From positions 1-64,000 of the forward strand of contig JAJPJJ010000011.1 in the NCBI GenBank assembly GCA_021324295.1: a DNA stretch of 64,000 nt. The letters run 5' to 3'. Positions 18,492 to 27,775 of the stretch are shown here, piece after piece (the first letter of the stretch is position 1; each line of letters starts with the position of its first letter). Source of the DNA: Bacillota bacterium (lineage in GTDB: Bacteria; Sysuimicrobiota; Sysuimicrobiia; Sysuimicrobiales; Segetimicrobiaceae). The position numbers and the translations under genes were made by a program. A model generated the notes under the pieces. The model worked only from the letters and a program-made list of their open reading frames with translations. It did not search any database and was not told the origin of the DNA.

Positions 18492-19353
18492 CGGAAGGCT
18501 CCGGGCCGCGCGAGATTTCCGCGCGGAGATCGTTCCAAAGCGGATCGTAGACCTCCACGAACCCGGGCGCCTCGTGGATGTGGAACACGTCACGGGGACG
18601 CCGGATCGGGACGTCACGGATTTCCTTGATCGTTCCCGGAGCCCTCGTGAAGACCGCGATCCGGTCGGACAGCGCGATCGCTTCCACGAGGTCGTGTGTC
18701 ACGAAGACGATCGTGCGGCCGCTGCCCTGCCACAGCTGGAGCAGCTCGTCCTGGAGGACCAGGCGCGTTTGCGCGTCCAGCGGGCCGAACGGCTCGTCCA
18801 TGAGGATCACGTTGACGCTGTCGTCCACGAGCGTCCGGACGATCGAGACCCTCTTGCGCATCCCGCCGGAGAGCTCATGCGGATAATGATGCTCAAAGCC
18901 CTTGAGGCCCACCCGCTCGAGGTAGGCCAGGGCCTTGTGCCTCCGCTCGACGCGCGGAACGCCCTTCAACTCGAGCGCGATCTCTACGTTCGCCAGCGTC
19001 GTGCGCCACGGCAGCAGGTTGTCGTCCTGCGTGACGTAGCCGCCGCGGGTGTTGATCCCGCGGATCGGACGCCCGTCGTGCAGCACCGTGCCGTCCGACG
19101 CCTCCGTCAGCCCGGCGAAGAGGTTCAACATGGTGGACTTACCGCACCCCGACGGGCCCACCAGCGTCAGAAACTCGCCCGGACGGACACCGAGGTTGAC
19201 GTCCCGGAGCGCGGTCATCACGCGGCGGCCGGCGCGACCCCGCGTCACGAACACCTTGTAGACGCCGCGCGCCTCGAGGACAAACGCCGACTCCGCCGGT
19301 GCAGGTGCGGAGCCGGTCGTGGTTACGTGGGTCCCAGGCGCGGGACGACTCAT
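18484..19353 (-). CDS. ABC transporter ATP-binding protein, SsuB/TauB-like
   Basis: LVGPSGCGKSTMLNLFAG, ELSGGMRKRVSIVRTLV, ILMDEPFGPLDAQTR. Confidence 0.92.
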   Translation of the reverse strand: MSRPAPGTHVTTTGSAPAPAESAFVLEARGVYKVFVTRGRAGRRVMTALRDVNLGVRPGEFLTLVGPSGCGKSTMLNLFAGLTEASDGTVLHDGRPIRGINTRGGYVTQDDNLLPWRTTLANVEIALELKGVPRVERRHKALAYLERVGLKGFEHHYPHELSGGMRKRVSIVRTLVDDSVNVILMDEPFGPLDAQTRLVLQDELLQLWQGSGRTIVFVTHDLVEAIALSDRIAVFTRAPGTIKEIRDVPIRRPRDVFHIHEAPGFVEVYDPLWNDLRAEISRGPEPSVG

Positions 19354-19358
19354 CGTGT

Positions 19359-20393
19359 CTATTTCACGATCGCGTTGGTCCAGAGCACGCCCTCACGCGG
19401 CGGCGCGGTCACCGACTGTCCGATGGCCTTGAAGATGTCGAGGTACCGGGCGACGCCGGCTTCGGTGAACCGGCCGTCGGGGCTGATCGCGGGAAGGGTC
19501 GCGTCGAGTGAGATCGCAAGGCTGTCGGCCGGCGTGTCCTGGAAGTACTTCTGACCCAGGATTCGGAGCGCCTCGGCCTTGTTGGTACGGATCCACGCAG
19601 TTGCCTTGGTCACGGCGCGCGCGTAGGCTCGCAGGGCCGGCGCGTTGTTGCGCAGGTAATCGGCCGACGTGAACAGCGTCGTATAGCTCGTGTCTTTGAA
19701 GTCCGGCACGTCACCTGCGGTGTCGCGAATGATGATCTGACCGAGATGCTCCCGCTCGAGCGTTTGCGGCAGCGGCGGAGACAGCAGGAATGCGTCGATG
19801 CGGCCGGAGCGGAACGCGGCGGCCAGGGCCGGCACGCCGCCGACCTGGACCAGATTCGCGTCCCGGTCGGGGTTCAACCCCGCCTTCACAAGAAAGTAGC
19901 GGGCAAACACATCCGTCGGCGCGCCGGGACGCGTGATGCCGATATTCAAGCCCTTCAGCACCGCGTAGCGCTTCGCGAGCGGCGAGAACCGGCTGACGCC
20001 GGTCCGCCGGATGACATCGTTCCGCACAATCAGATCGAGCGTCACGCGTGTCACAAGATTGTAGAAACTGATCACAGACTTGCCTTCCCTTTGCAGGTCC
20101 GCGATCCCGAGTGGGTCGAGGTCCGAGACTTGGGCCTGGCCGGAGACGACCGTCGCCGGCCCAAGCGCACCGCTGCTGATCTCTTGAAACGCGAAGTCGA
20201 CGCCTTCCTGCGCGAAGAATCCCTGCTCGAGCGCGACGTACATCGGCGCCATGTAGAGCACCCGGAACCCCGCCTGTCTGATCTTGTAGCGCATCGGTTG
20301 CGCCTGGCCGGTGGAGGGCACCAATCCACACGCGAGCAGCGCTGCAACGATCACGCTCAGGAATGCGGTCGGGAGTCCACACCGCCTGTTCAT
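19359..20393 (-). CDS. ABC transporter substrate-binding protein, SsuA/NMT1-like (second)
   Basis: Signal peptide, YKIRQAGFRVLYMAPMYVALEQGFFAQEGVDFAFQEISSGALGPATVVSGQAQVSDLD. Confidence 0.85.
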   Translation of the reverse strand: MNRRCGLPTAFLSVIVAALLACGLVPSTGQAQPMRYKIRQAGFRVLYMAPMYVALEQGFFAQEGVDFAFQEISSGALGPATVVSGQAQVSDLDPLGIADLQREGKSVISFYNLVTRVTLDLIVRNDVIRRTGVSRFSPLAKRYAVLKGLNIGITRPGAPTDVFARYFLVKAGLNPDRDANLVQVGGVPALAAAFRSGRIDAFLLSPPLPQTLEREHLGQIIIRDTAGDVPDFKDTSYTTLFTSADYLRNNAPALRAYARAVTKATAWIRTNKAEALRILGQKYFQDTPADSLAISLDATLPAISPDGRFTEAGVARYLDIFKAIGQSVTAPPREGVLWTNAIVK

Positions 20394-20419
20394 CGCCCCC
20401 TCCTCCGTATCTCGGCCGC

Positions 20420-21160
20420 GCTCATCGTGCGCGTTTGTCCGAGGCCCTCGCTCCCCCGGTTGCCGGCGCCGCCTTGGCGATCGACTCGGGATCCGCCGAC
20501 GTGTGGGGCCTCCATGAGCACTTGCAGGGTCTTGTCGTTGCGCCGGCGCATGAACTCGCCCGCCTCGTGCGCGCTTCCGGCCCGCGGCAACCGATGGACC
20601 TACCGGCGCCCGGCGGTGGACTCGACGGCGCGAGCGGGCAACCGTGGGTGCGCACGCCGATACGTTCGCTCAAATCCCATAGGCTCGCGGTCACTCGCTC
20701 GAGGATGGCATCCTAGGCGCCTCGATGCACCGCCATGTGGAAGGCCCGCTTACTCGCGGGGAGCGGTTCGAGGTCGCCCGCACGTGCCCGGTCCTCGACC
20801 GTGTCTCGAATTCGGGCGGTGCCGTCGAGCCCTGGTGCCGATAGCGGCTCCGTTGCAGGCTCGATGGTGTTCCCTTGCGGATGGGACCGCTGCGGATGGG
20901 ACCGCACAAAGTACAAATCAGGCATTTCACGAATGGGCGTCGGCGCTGCCGCGGTCCTGCGGTGGGGCATCACCGCGATCCCCCCATCGCTGTCCAGCCG
21001 CCCAAGCGCCGCTCGCACGGCATCCGGCTCATGCCGAGCTTGGCGCTGACCTCTGCCCGATCGATGCTCGTGTCCGGGGGGAGAGGGCCGTCAAGAATCC
21101 ACACTTGGGCTGGCCCCTTGGTCACGCCACGACCGCTTCGCTCACACAATGGATCACGTG
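20420..21160 (-). pseudogene. GntR/FCD-family transcriptional regulator, multiply frameshifted
   Basis: Pieces in different frames: WILDGPLPPDTSIDRAEVSAKLGMSRMP (wHTH); DGGIAVMPHRRTAAAPTPIREMPDLYFVR and TARIRDTVEDRARAGDLEPLPASKRAFHMAVH (FCD); VTASLWDLSERIGV; SAHEAGEFMRRRNDKTLQVLMEA. Confidence 0.7.
20876..20905. repeat. Perfect 15-bp tandem duplication (TGCGGATGGGACCGC x2)
   Basis: 20876-20890 and 20891-20905 are identical; lies inside the GntR pseudogene. Confidence 0.95.
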
Positions 21161-21422
21161 CTGCGTTGTTGCTGGGTATATAGGTATAATGGATCATAGA
21201 TCAAATATTAGCCATCGGTCAAGTCCCTGACCGGATGCAGAGGCGGTCGGGGGTACGTCAAGGGCGCGGAGAGGCAGGGTCCTCCGTAGCACGAAAGGGC
21301 GGCGCCTCTCCGCGGGCGGGAGGGCCGGGACGGGCGGCGGGCAGCTCCTCACCGGTACCCGCCTACGCCTCCCGACCAGGGGGACCGCCAGGGAAGCGAC
21401 CCCGCCCTCGACGCGCGCCCCT

Positions 21423-21447
21423 GCGGATCCCCGCACCGGGGATCCGC
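21423..21447. repeat. Perfect 11-bp inverted repeat, 3-nt loop
   Basis: GCGGATCCCCG-CAC-CGGGGATCCGC, with outer CCCCT/AGGGG pairing extending the stem. Confidence 0.85.
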
Positions 21448-21706
21448 CCGCAGGGGTCCGGGGTAGTCTCGAGCGAACCCCGCGCCTTCGAGCACCCTTT
21501 CGAGGGCGCCGGCCATCCTTCGGAGGGCAGGTGACGGAGCCGCCTTCGGAGGATGCCACCTCGTGGAGCAGGACCACGGAGGCGAGGCTCCCCGATTCGA
21601 TACGGCGGGGTGGCAGGCGGGGTTACCGTCGCGCGCCCGGATCGCGAGGCGGGATCGCGGGGCGCCGCAGGCTCGGCAGGCTCCGGAGACGAAGGAGACG
21701 CGCCAC

Positions 21707-22876
21707 ATGGACGCGAGGGGGTTGTACCGCATCCCCGGGCCGGTGCAGGAGCTGCTCTTGAAAGCGGCGCTGGGGCGGGGGGCAACGGCCGTCGCCGCAT
21801 GGGAGCAGTGGAAGCGGCAGGCGGACGTCGACCGGTTGGATGCCGACTCCCAGCGTCTCCTTCCCCAGCTCTACCTGGCCCTCCACGCGCGCCGGGCCTC
21901 GGACCCGCTGATGGGCCTGTTGAAGGGGTTCTATCGCCGCACGTGGTACGAGAACCAACTGCTGTTTCACGCGATGGCCCGTCCCCTGCGGTCGTTGCAC
22001 GACGCAGGCATCGAGACCATGCTCCTCAAGGGCGCCGCCCTCACCGTGACGCATTACCGGGACCACGGTCTGCGCCCGATGGGCGATTTCGACATCCTGG
22101 TTCGCGCGCACGATGCGCCCGAAGCTATCGGGCTGCTGGAGGCTCTGGGCTTCGCCCCCTCGCAGGCCTTCGGCCAGGCGATGCATTTCAGGGATGCCGC
22201 CGGGGCGGAGCTGGACCTCCACTGGCGCCTGTTCCCAGAATGCCCGCGGGACGTCGACATCGACGCGGAGTGCTGGGAGGGCGCGGTCCCGATCACGGTC
22301 CACGGGGTCTCGACCCGGGCGCTGAACCCGGCCGACCAGTTGCTCCATGTCATCGCGCACGGGCTCGTCCACGGGCCATTGTGGGCGGAGGTGGGCACGC
22401 TTCTCTGGCCCGCGGACGCCGCGGCGATCGTGCGGGCCTCCTCGGCGGAGCTGGACTGGGACCGGGTGCTCGCGCAAGCCCGCCGGTGCCGGCTCGGCCT
22501 GTCGGTCCGAGTCGCGCTGACGTACCTGCGCGAAGTCCTCGACGTGCCCATCCCTGTCGCGGTGATGGACCAGGCGCGCAAGACACCCGTATCGCTGGCC
22601 GAACGCATCGCCCATCGGGCACGGGCTCGTCCAGCGCGCCGTTGGGGACCCTGGCTGGCGCTGTGCGTCGCATACGTGCAGTACCGCTCGAGCCTGCCAG
22701 CCGACCTCGGGACCCTTCGCACGCTCGCGGGCGTGCCCGGGTTCTTCCAGCGAAAGTGGGGGCTCGGCCACCCGTGGTCGCTGTCGTGCGCGGCTCTCTT
22801 CCGGGGGACGCGGAGGATCGCGTGGGCCGTGAGCGGCGCGCGGCGCTATTCCCGGGCGGGGGACGGTGACGGATGA
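21707..22876 (+). CDS. Nucleotidyltransferase family protein (NTP_transf_5-type)
   Basis: IETMLLKGAALTVTHYRDHGLRPMGDFDILVRAHDAPEAIGLLEALGF...ELDLHWRLFPE; start ATG 21707. Confidence 0.8.
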   Translation: MDARGLYRIPGPVQELLLKAALGRGATAVAAWEQWKRQADVDRLDADSQRLLPQLYLALHARRASDPLMGLLKGFYRRTWYENQLLFHAMARPLRSLHDAGIETMLLKGAALTVTHYRDHGLRPMGDFDILVRAHDAPEAIGLLEALGFAPSQAFGQAMHFRDAAGAELDLHWRLFPECPRDVDIDAECWEGAVPITVHGVSTRALNPADQLLHVIAHGLVHGPLWAEVGTLLWPADAAAIVRASSAELDWDRVLAQARRCRLGLSVRVALTYLREVLDVPIPVAVMDQARKTPVSLAERIAHRARARPARRWGPWLALCVAYVQYRSSLPADLGTLRTLAGVPGFFQRKWGLGHPWSLSCAALFRGTRRIAWAVSGARRYSRAGDGDG

Positions 22877-23640
22877 GGCGGGGCGGGGCACGGCGCGCCT
22901 CCGGGCGGGGCCTCCTTCGCGCGCCGGCGATCCAGCGACGCCTTGAGGATCCTGGCGTAATCGGTTCTCGCGCCGCGTTCCCGGATCACCGTGTTGGTTG
23001 CGTGGATCCGCCTCAGCAGCACGACTTCGGGCAACATGAGGCTCTTCAACCCGTGCTCCATCGCCCTCGCATACCAATCGATGAACTCTCCCACGCGCCC
23101 CGCCGTGGTGAACGGTCCCACCCGCACGAACGACTCACGTTCGACCAGGAGCGTGCCGGCGGCAAACCCGGCGAGCACGTCCCCGGCTCCCGTCAACCTT
23201 CTGCGCGCGGCGTCGTCGAGGTCGGGGCTGTGGAACTGCCGGATATGGCCCAGGACCATGTCCCGCGTGGGGTCCGCCCGGAGGGCCGCCATCTGGCGCT
23301 CCAGCTTCTCCGGGGTCCACACGTCGTCGGCGTCGAGGAACGCCAGAAAGCGGCCCCGGGCCAGGCCCACCCCCCGATTGCGGGCTGCACCGGGCCCCGC
23401 GTGGAGCTGAACGCAGCAGCGGACGGCGGCGAAGCGACGGGCGACCGCGGCGCTGCCGTCAGACGAGCCATCGTCAACGACGACCACGTCGATCGGGCGA
23501 TACGTCTGGGCCAGGACACTCTCGATGGCCTCGCCGAGATACTTCGCGCCGTTGAAGACCGGGATCACGACGGTCACGAGCGGTGCCGGCTGCGGAGGTG
23601 CCGCCGGCCGCCGTCCCGCTCGCACCACCATCTTACTCAT
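22846..23640 (-). CDS. Glycosyltransferase family 2
   Basis: PLVTVVIPVFNGAKYLGEAIESVLAQTYRPIDVVVVDDGSSDGSA...ARNRGVGLARGRFLAFLDADDVW. Confidence 0.92.
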   Translation of the reverse strand: MSKMVVRAGRRPAAPPQPAPLVTVVIPVFNGAKYLGEAIESVLAQTYRPIDVVVVDDGSSDGSAAVARRFAAVRCCVQLHAGPGAARNRGVGLARGRFLAFLDADDVWTPEKLERQMAALRADPTRDMVLGHIRQFHSPDLDDAARRRLTGAGDVLAGFAAGTLLVERESFVRVGPFTTAGRVGEFIDWYARAMEHGLKSLMLPEVVLLRRIHATNTVIRERGARTDYARILKASLDRRRAKEAPPGGAPCPAPPHPSPSPARE

Positions 23641-24412
23641 CCTTGGACGGCGCGGGCGGCGCAGACGGTGCCCCTCCCCGCCTCGCCGCATCGAACAGGC
23701 TCGGGAGTGGCGCCGCCAGGCCCTGGTTCCGCCGCCGGCGGCGGTCCAGCGATCGTTTGAGGACGTCGAACACCCGAAGCTCCCGAATGTCCCGGCCACG
23801 TGTCATGTTGCCCGGGTGACGGCGGTAGAGCAGCGTCACGTCGTCCTGGACCAAAACCGGCGCACCGCCTTCCCGTGCGCGCATGAACCAGTCGGTGTCT
23901 TCCCCGTAGCGCAGGGCTTCGTCGAAGCCGCCGATCCGCTGAAAGGCCCGCCGGCGGAACAGCGCGGCCGTGGGAGACAGCAGCACGAACGGCGGCGAGC
24001 ACGGCTCGATCCGCGGTTCGGAATCGGCGCCGACGATGCGCCGCACGCACCGCGTTCGACCGAGAACGACATCGATCGACGGATCCTCGTCGAGGCATCG
24101 CAGCTGGCGGGCCAACCTGCCCGCCGGCCAGAGGTCATCGGCGTCCAGGAACCCGATCGCATCGCCGCGGGCCAGCGTCAACCCGTGGTTCCGCGCCCGC
24201 GCGGGCCCGCCGTTCTCCTGGTACACGTAGCGCACGTCGTCGCCCTGGAGGCCCCTGGCGACGTCCGCTGTGCGATCGGTCGATCCATCATCGACGATGA
24301 TCAACTCCAGGTCGGGATATGCCTGGCGGCGAAGGCTGTCGACCGCCTCGGCCAGGAACCCTTGGCAGTTGTAGACCGGGATGATCACGCTGACGCGGAG
24401 CTGGCTCGTCAT
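23633..24412 (-). CDS. Glycosyltransferase family 2
   Basis: MTSQLRVSVIIPVYNCQGFLAEAVDSLRRQAYPDLELIIVDDGSTDRTA...IGFLDADDLW...GEDTDWFMRA. Confidence 0.92.
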   Translation of the reverse strand: MTSQLRVSVIIPVYNCQGFLAEAVDSLRRQAYPDLELIIVDDGSTDRTADVARGLQGDDVRYVYQENGGPARARNHGLTLARGDAIGFLDADDLWPAGRLARQLRCLDEDPSIDVVLGRTRCVRRIVGADSEPRIEPCSPPFVLLSPTAALFRRRAFQRIGGFDEALRYGEDTDWFMRAREGGAPVLVQDDVTLLYRRHPGNMTRGRDIRELRVFDVLKRSLDRRRRRNQGLAAPLPSLFDAARRGGAPSAPPAPSKDE

Positions 24413-25500
24413 ACGGCACCGGGCGTCTCGCGGAGCACGTCCTGAATCGCGCGAGGAATGGTGGAGAGCATCGACCCGAGACGCAGCGCATAGCACGGCA
24501 CGCGCTTCACACACGCGGCCAGGATCCCCAGCGTGGCGTGATCAGCCCCCGCTAGAGGGAAGACCGTGCTGGGGGCGAGTGCCCTCATGGCCGTGGCCGG
24601 AGACACCGGGCATAACGTGGTCTCGGGGCATCCCGTGACCTGGGGGACCAGGATCGCCCGAATCGGGAACCCGGCCGCGAGACGATCCCGGTGGTCCCGG
24701 TACAGGAACGACAGCGCTTTGTCGGTCCCCGGGGCGTCCAGGATCCTCGGGGTGGCCGCCAGGACAGGGAATCGGCGAAAATCTTCCGCGTAGAGTTTGA
24801 CGCAGTTGTAAAGGCTGTGCACGTACGGGGACGGGTCCATCGACAGCAGGCAGTGATCGTCCGCAGCGTAGAGCAGCTCCGTGCCGAGGCAGGTGAGCGC
24901 CGCGGTGGACTTTCCGGACCCCCCCTTTCCGACGAGCAGTACGCCCCCGCGTCGATGGCCGACCGCTGCCGCATGTATCAGTTGCTTGCCCCGGCTGCGC
25001 ATCGTCCAATGCAGAAGCTGTTTGAGCGGCGCCCCACGCTCGTAACCCGGGAGCCGGCGAGCATCGCGAACGCAGTATACGCCCAGATGGCGGGCGGCGT
25101 CCCGCATGGAAAGCACGCCTGTAGCGACATCGAAATCGAACTGGACGCGTTCGTCGCAGTACCGTCGCGCCTCCCAGCGGTTGGCGTCCCCTCCCATCCG
25201 CCAGGGGGGAGCGGGGACGTCCGGGAGCATCGACTCGACATCCCACAGGCACACCGTCAGCGCCGGATGGGGATGAGGCGTCGCGGCCAGGTGCTCGAGC
25301 GCGGGGGCAACGAACGGCACAAGCGTGGAGCCCGCGAAGCGCAGCCGCACGGGGTAGCCGGCGATGCGGTACCAGCGGTCGACCGAGTGCCCCGCCGCCC
25401 GTACCGCACGCTCGAAGACGCGGTAGACGGTCTCGAAGAACGCGACCGGGTCCTGCGTGGAAGCCCCGGGAGGCACCGGCCCCGCCGCCCGCGGGCTCAC
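24409..25500 (-). CDS. HprK-like kinase-fold protein (RiPP-cluster type)
   Basis: LIHAAAVGHRRGGVLLVGKGGSGKSTAALTCLGTELLYAADDHCLLS; GTG start at 25500 overlapping the PqqD stop (GTGA). Confidence 0.75.
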   Translation of the reverse strand: MSPRAAGPVPPGASTQDPVAFFETVYRVFERAVRAAGHSVDRWYRIAGYPVRLRFAGSTLVPFVAPALEHLAATPHPHPALTVCLWDVESMLPDVPAPPWRMGGDANRWEARRYCDERVQFDFDVATGVLSMRDAARHLGVYCVRDARRLPGYERGAPLKQLLHWTMRSRGKQLIHAAAVGHRRGGVLLVGKGGSGKSTAALTCLGTELLYAADDHCLLSMDPSPYVHSLYNCVKLYAEDFRRFPVLAATPRILDAPGTDKALSFLYRDHRDRLAAGFPIRAILVPQVTGCPETTLCPVSPATAMRALAPSTVFPLAGADHATLGILAACVKRVPCYALRLGSMLSTIPRAIQDVLRETPGAV

Positions 25501-25976
25501 TCGCGGGGCTCTCCCGAAGACTCCGGACCGCCCTCGGGCCTCGTCGGCCAGCCCACCTCGTCGACGTCGTGGATCGGATCGAGGAGGAGCAACTCCTGCA
25601 TGTCGCTGTACTTGCGGAGCGTGGGCACGTCGAACCGTGGAGGGGACGATGCCGAATCCCCCGTCCACCGTCGGGACCCTTGGGCGTCCTCCCCCGCGTC
25701 TCCCTGACCGGGCACGATCAGGCCTTCGCTCCGTAGGGCGTCGAGAAACGGCAACACCGCCGCCTCGATATCGCGCCTCGGCATGCGGTACCGGGCCGTC
25801 AGGCCGTCGACGATGTCGTCCGTCGTCGCCCCTTCGATGCGAGTCCACACGTCGGCGGCGACGCCGTCCACGCTGTAGTACGTGCCGCTGCCGAGGTCGA
25901 CGATCACGACCTCGTCGTCGAAGACCTGGTAGACGACCGCGGGGCTGTTGATCCTGAAACACGCAGGTGCGCTCAT
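25497..25976 (-). CDS. PqqD/RRE-like protein with C-terminal precursor-like tail
   Basis: VVYQVFDDEVVIVDLGSGTYYSVDGVAADVWTRIEGATTDDIVDGLTARY (PqqD fold), then FDVPTLRKYSDMQELLLLDPIHDVDEVGWPTRPEGGPESSGEPRE. Confidence 0.8.
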   Translation of the reverse strand: MSAPACFRINSPAVVYQVFDDEVVIVDLGSGTYYSVDGVAADVWTRIEGATTDDIVDGLTARYRMPRRDIEAAVLPFLDALRSEGLIVPGQGDAGEDAQGSRRWTGDSASSPPRFDVPTLRKYSDMQELLLLDPIHDVDEVGWPTRPEGGPESSGEPRE

Positions 25977-26350
25977 CGTATGCACCGTCCGCGCCAGCGT
26001 TGCCCCCGCAGGCACGACGAAGCTCCGACCGCGGCGGGCGTTCGCAACGAGGCGTCCAGTTCGCCCATCCCCGAGGAAAGGCCTGCGCGCGCGATCGTGC
26101 GTTCGTCATTCGAACAGGCTTTTATCGCGCGCAGAAGACGCCTCGTTCGCGCAGGGGTGAGGCGGTCGTCCAGCGGCACAGTCGCGCCCGTCCGGTGCCG
26201 GCGCTTGCCCGGGAGCGCCCCGTCCAAGTAGACTTGGTTGGCGTAGGCTCGGCTGGTGGCGAGGGCCGTGGTCGCCCGACGGTGGCGGCTCGGAGCACGC
26301 TGGGGGACGGGCTGGGGTGAGAGCACCGGGCCGGGCTATGCTCCGATCGC

Positions 26351-27775
26351 GTGGCCCCGGGCGCTGACGTGGGCGTTCGATTGCTCCACGCTGCGCGCGA
26401 GCTCGGACGTCAGCTCGCGCAGGAGCTGCATGGGGCCGGGAGCCGCCTGAGCGGCGCGATCTCGGGCCGCGGCGGCGACGCGGAGGGCTGCGTGGCTCGG
26501 ATCCGCTCCCGGTTGCCGTCGATCCTGCGCCACGCTGAGCGGGATCTCGCCGAGAACGTCCTGCCGTTCTGGGCTCGGGCCTCCGACGGCGAGCACGGTG
26601 GATTCATCACACACCTCGACCGCGACGGCCGCCGCCTTGGGACTACGGACAAGTACCTGGTGATGCAGGCCCGGCTGGTGTGGACGTTCGCGGCCGCTCA
26701 CCGCCACGGGCTGACGCGCCACGGCTATCTCGCGCTGGCCGGCCGGGGCGTCCACTTCCTGCTGGACAAGATGTGGGATCGCGAGCACGGCGGGTTCTTC
26801 TGGATCGTCGGGCGCGACGGAGCCCCGCTCGACACGCGGAAGCGCGCCTACGGCCAGGGCTTCGCGATCTACGCGCTCGCCGAATACGCAGCCGCCGCGG
26901 GCGACCCGCGGGCCCTCGCGTGGGCGGAGCGGACGTTCGACCTCCTGATCGCGCACGCGGCTGACGGGGACCTCGGCTTCCGCGAGGAGTTCGTCCGCGA
27001 CTGGACTCCGGCCCCGCCTCCGCTCGGCGAGCGCAAGACGCTGGACACGCATCTCCACCTCTTGGAGATGCTGATAGCACTCGCCGGCACGACGAAGCGG
27101 GAGGCGCACGCGGCCGCGCTCACGCGGGTCCTCGACATCTTGCTCCGGAGGGTGGTCCACGGCCGGGATCGGTACGCCGCAGACCTGTTCGATCGATCGT
27201 GGCGGCCCAGCGACGACTGGCGACATCGCAGACGCGTGAACTACGGGCACGACGCCGAGCTTGCCTGGTTGGCCCTCGAGGCGGTCGATCTTCTCGGCCG
27301 TCCGCGGATCGAGATACGAGACCGCGTCCTGGGCCTGATCGATCACGCGCTCGCGTACGGCTTCGATCGTACACGGGGCGGGATCGCTCACTACGGTCCG
27401 CCGGCGGGCGCGGTGACCCACGCGATCTATCTGAACCCGGCGCGCCTGGCCAAGCTGTGGTGGCCGCAGGCTGAGATGCTCGTGGCCACCATCGAGGCGT
27501 ATCGCTGGACCGGCCGGGCGAGGTACCTCGTTGCATTTGAGAAGCAATTCGAGTGGGTGTGGCGGCATCAGGTCGACCACGAGGCTGGAGACTGGTTCGA
27601 GGCCGTCACGTGGCGCGAGGGCCGCCCCCTGAGCCTTAGAAAGGGCCACGACTGGAAGGACGCCTACCACCAGAGCCGTGCGTGGATGGAGGTGTCACGG
27701 CGCCTTCGGGCGATGGGCATCCGGCCCGGTGAGGAGACGGCCGAGTCCGCCGGCGCGGGATCCCGATCACTGTGA
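26351..27775 (+). CDS. AGE-family (N-acylglucosamine 2-epimerase-like) epimerase/isomerase
   Basis: NVLPFWARASDGEHGGFITHLDRDGRRLGTTDKYLVMQARLVWTFAAAHRHG...KTLDTHLHLLEMLIAL...NYGHDAELAWLALEA. Start may be internal. Confidence 0.85.
   Translation: MAPGADVGVRLLHAARELGRQLAQELHGAGSRLSGAISGRGGDAEGCVARIRSRLPSILRHAERDLAENVLPFWARASDGEHGGFITHLDRDGRRLGTTDKYLVMQARLVWTFAAAHRHGLTRHGYLALAGRGVHFLLDKMWDREHGGFFWIVGRDGAPLDTRKRAYGQGFAIYALAEYAAAAGDPRALAWAERTFDLLIAHAADGDLGFREEFVRDWTPAPPPLGERKTLDTHLHLLEMLIALAGTTKREAHAAALTRVLDILLRRVVHGRDRYAADLFDRSWRPSDDWRHRRRVNYGHDAELAWLALEAVDLLGRPRIEIRDRVLGLIDHALAYGFDRTRGGIAHYGPPAGAVTHAIYLNPARLAKLWWPQAEMLVATIEAYRWTGRARYLVAFEKQFEWVWRHQVDHEAGDWFEAVTWREGRPLSLRKGHDWKDAYHQSRAWMEVSRRLRAMGIRPGEETAESAGAGSRSL

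Noticed and set aside
21623-23077. 484-aa minus-strand ORF
   Set aside because: Antisense of the NTP_transf_5 gene; composition is shadow-like.
25978-26340. Possible second short precursor ORF (e.g. MGELDASLRTPAAVGASSCLRGQRWRGRCIR) upstream of the fused PqqD gene
   Set aside because: Overlaps the PqqD start by ATGA but lacks a convincing SD and any leader-like motif; several competing frames are equally open.
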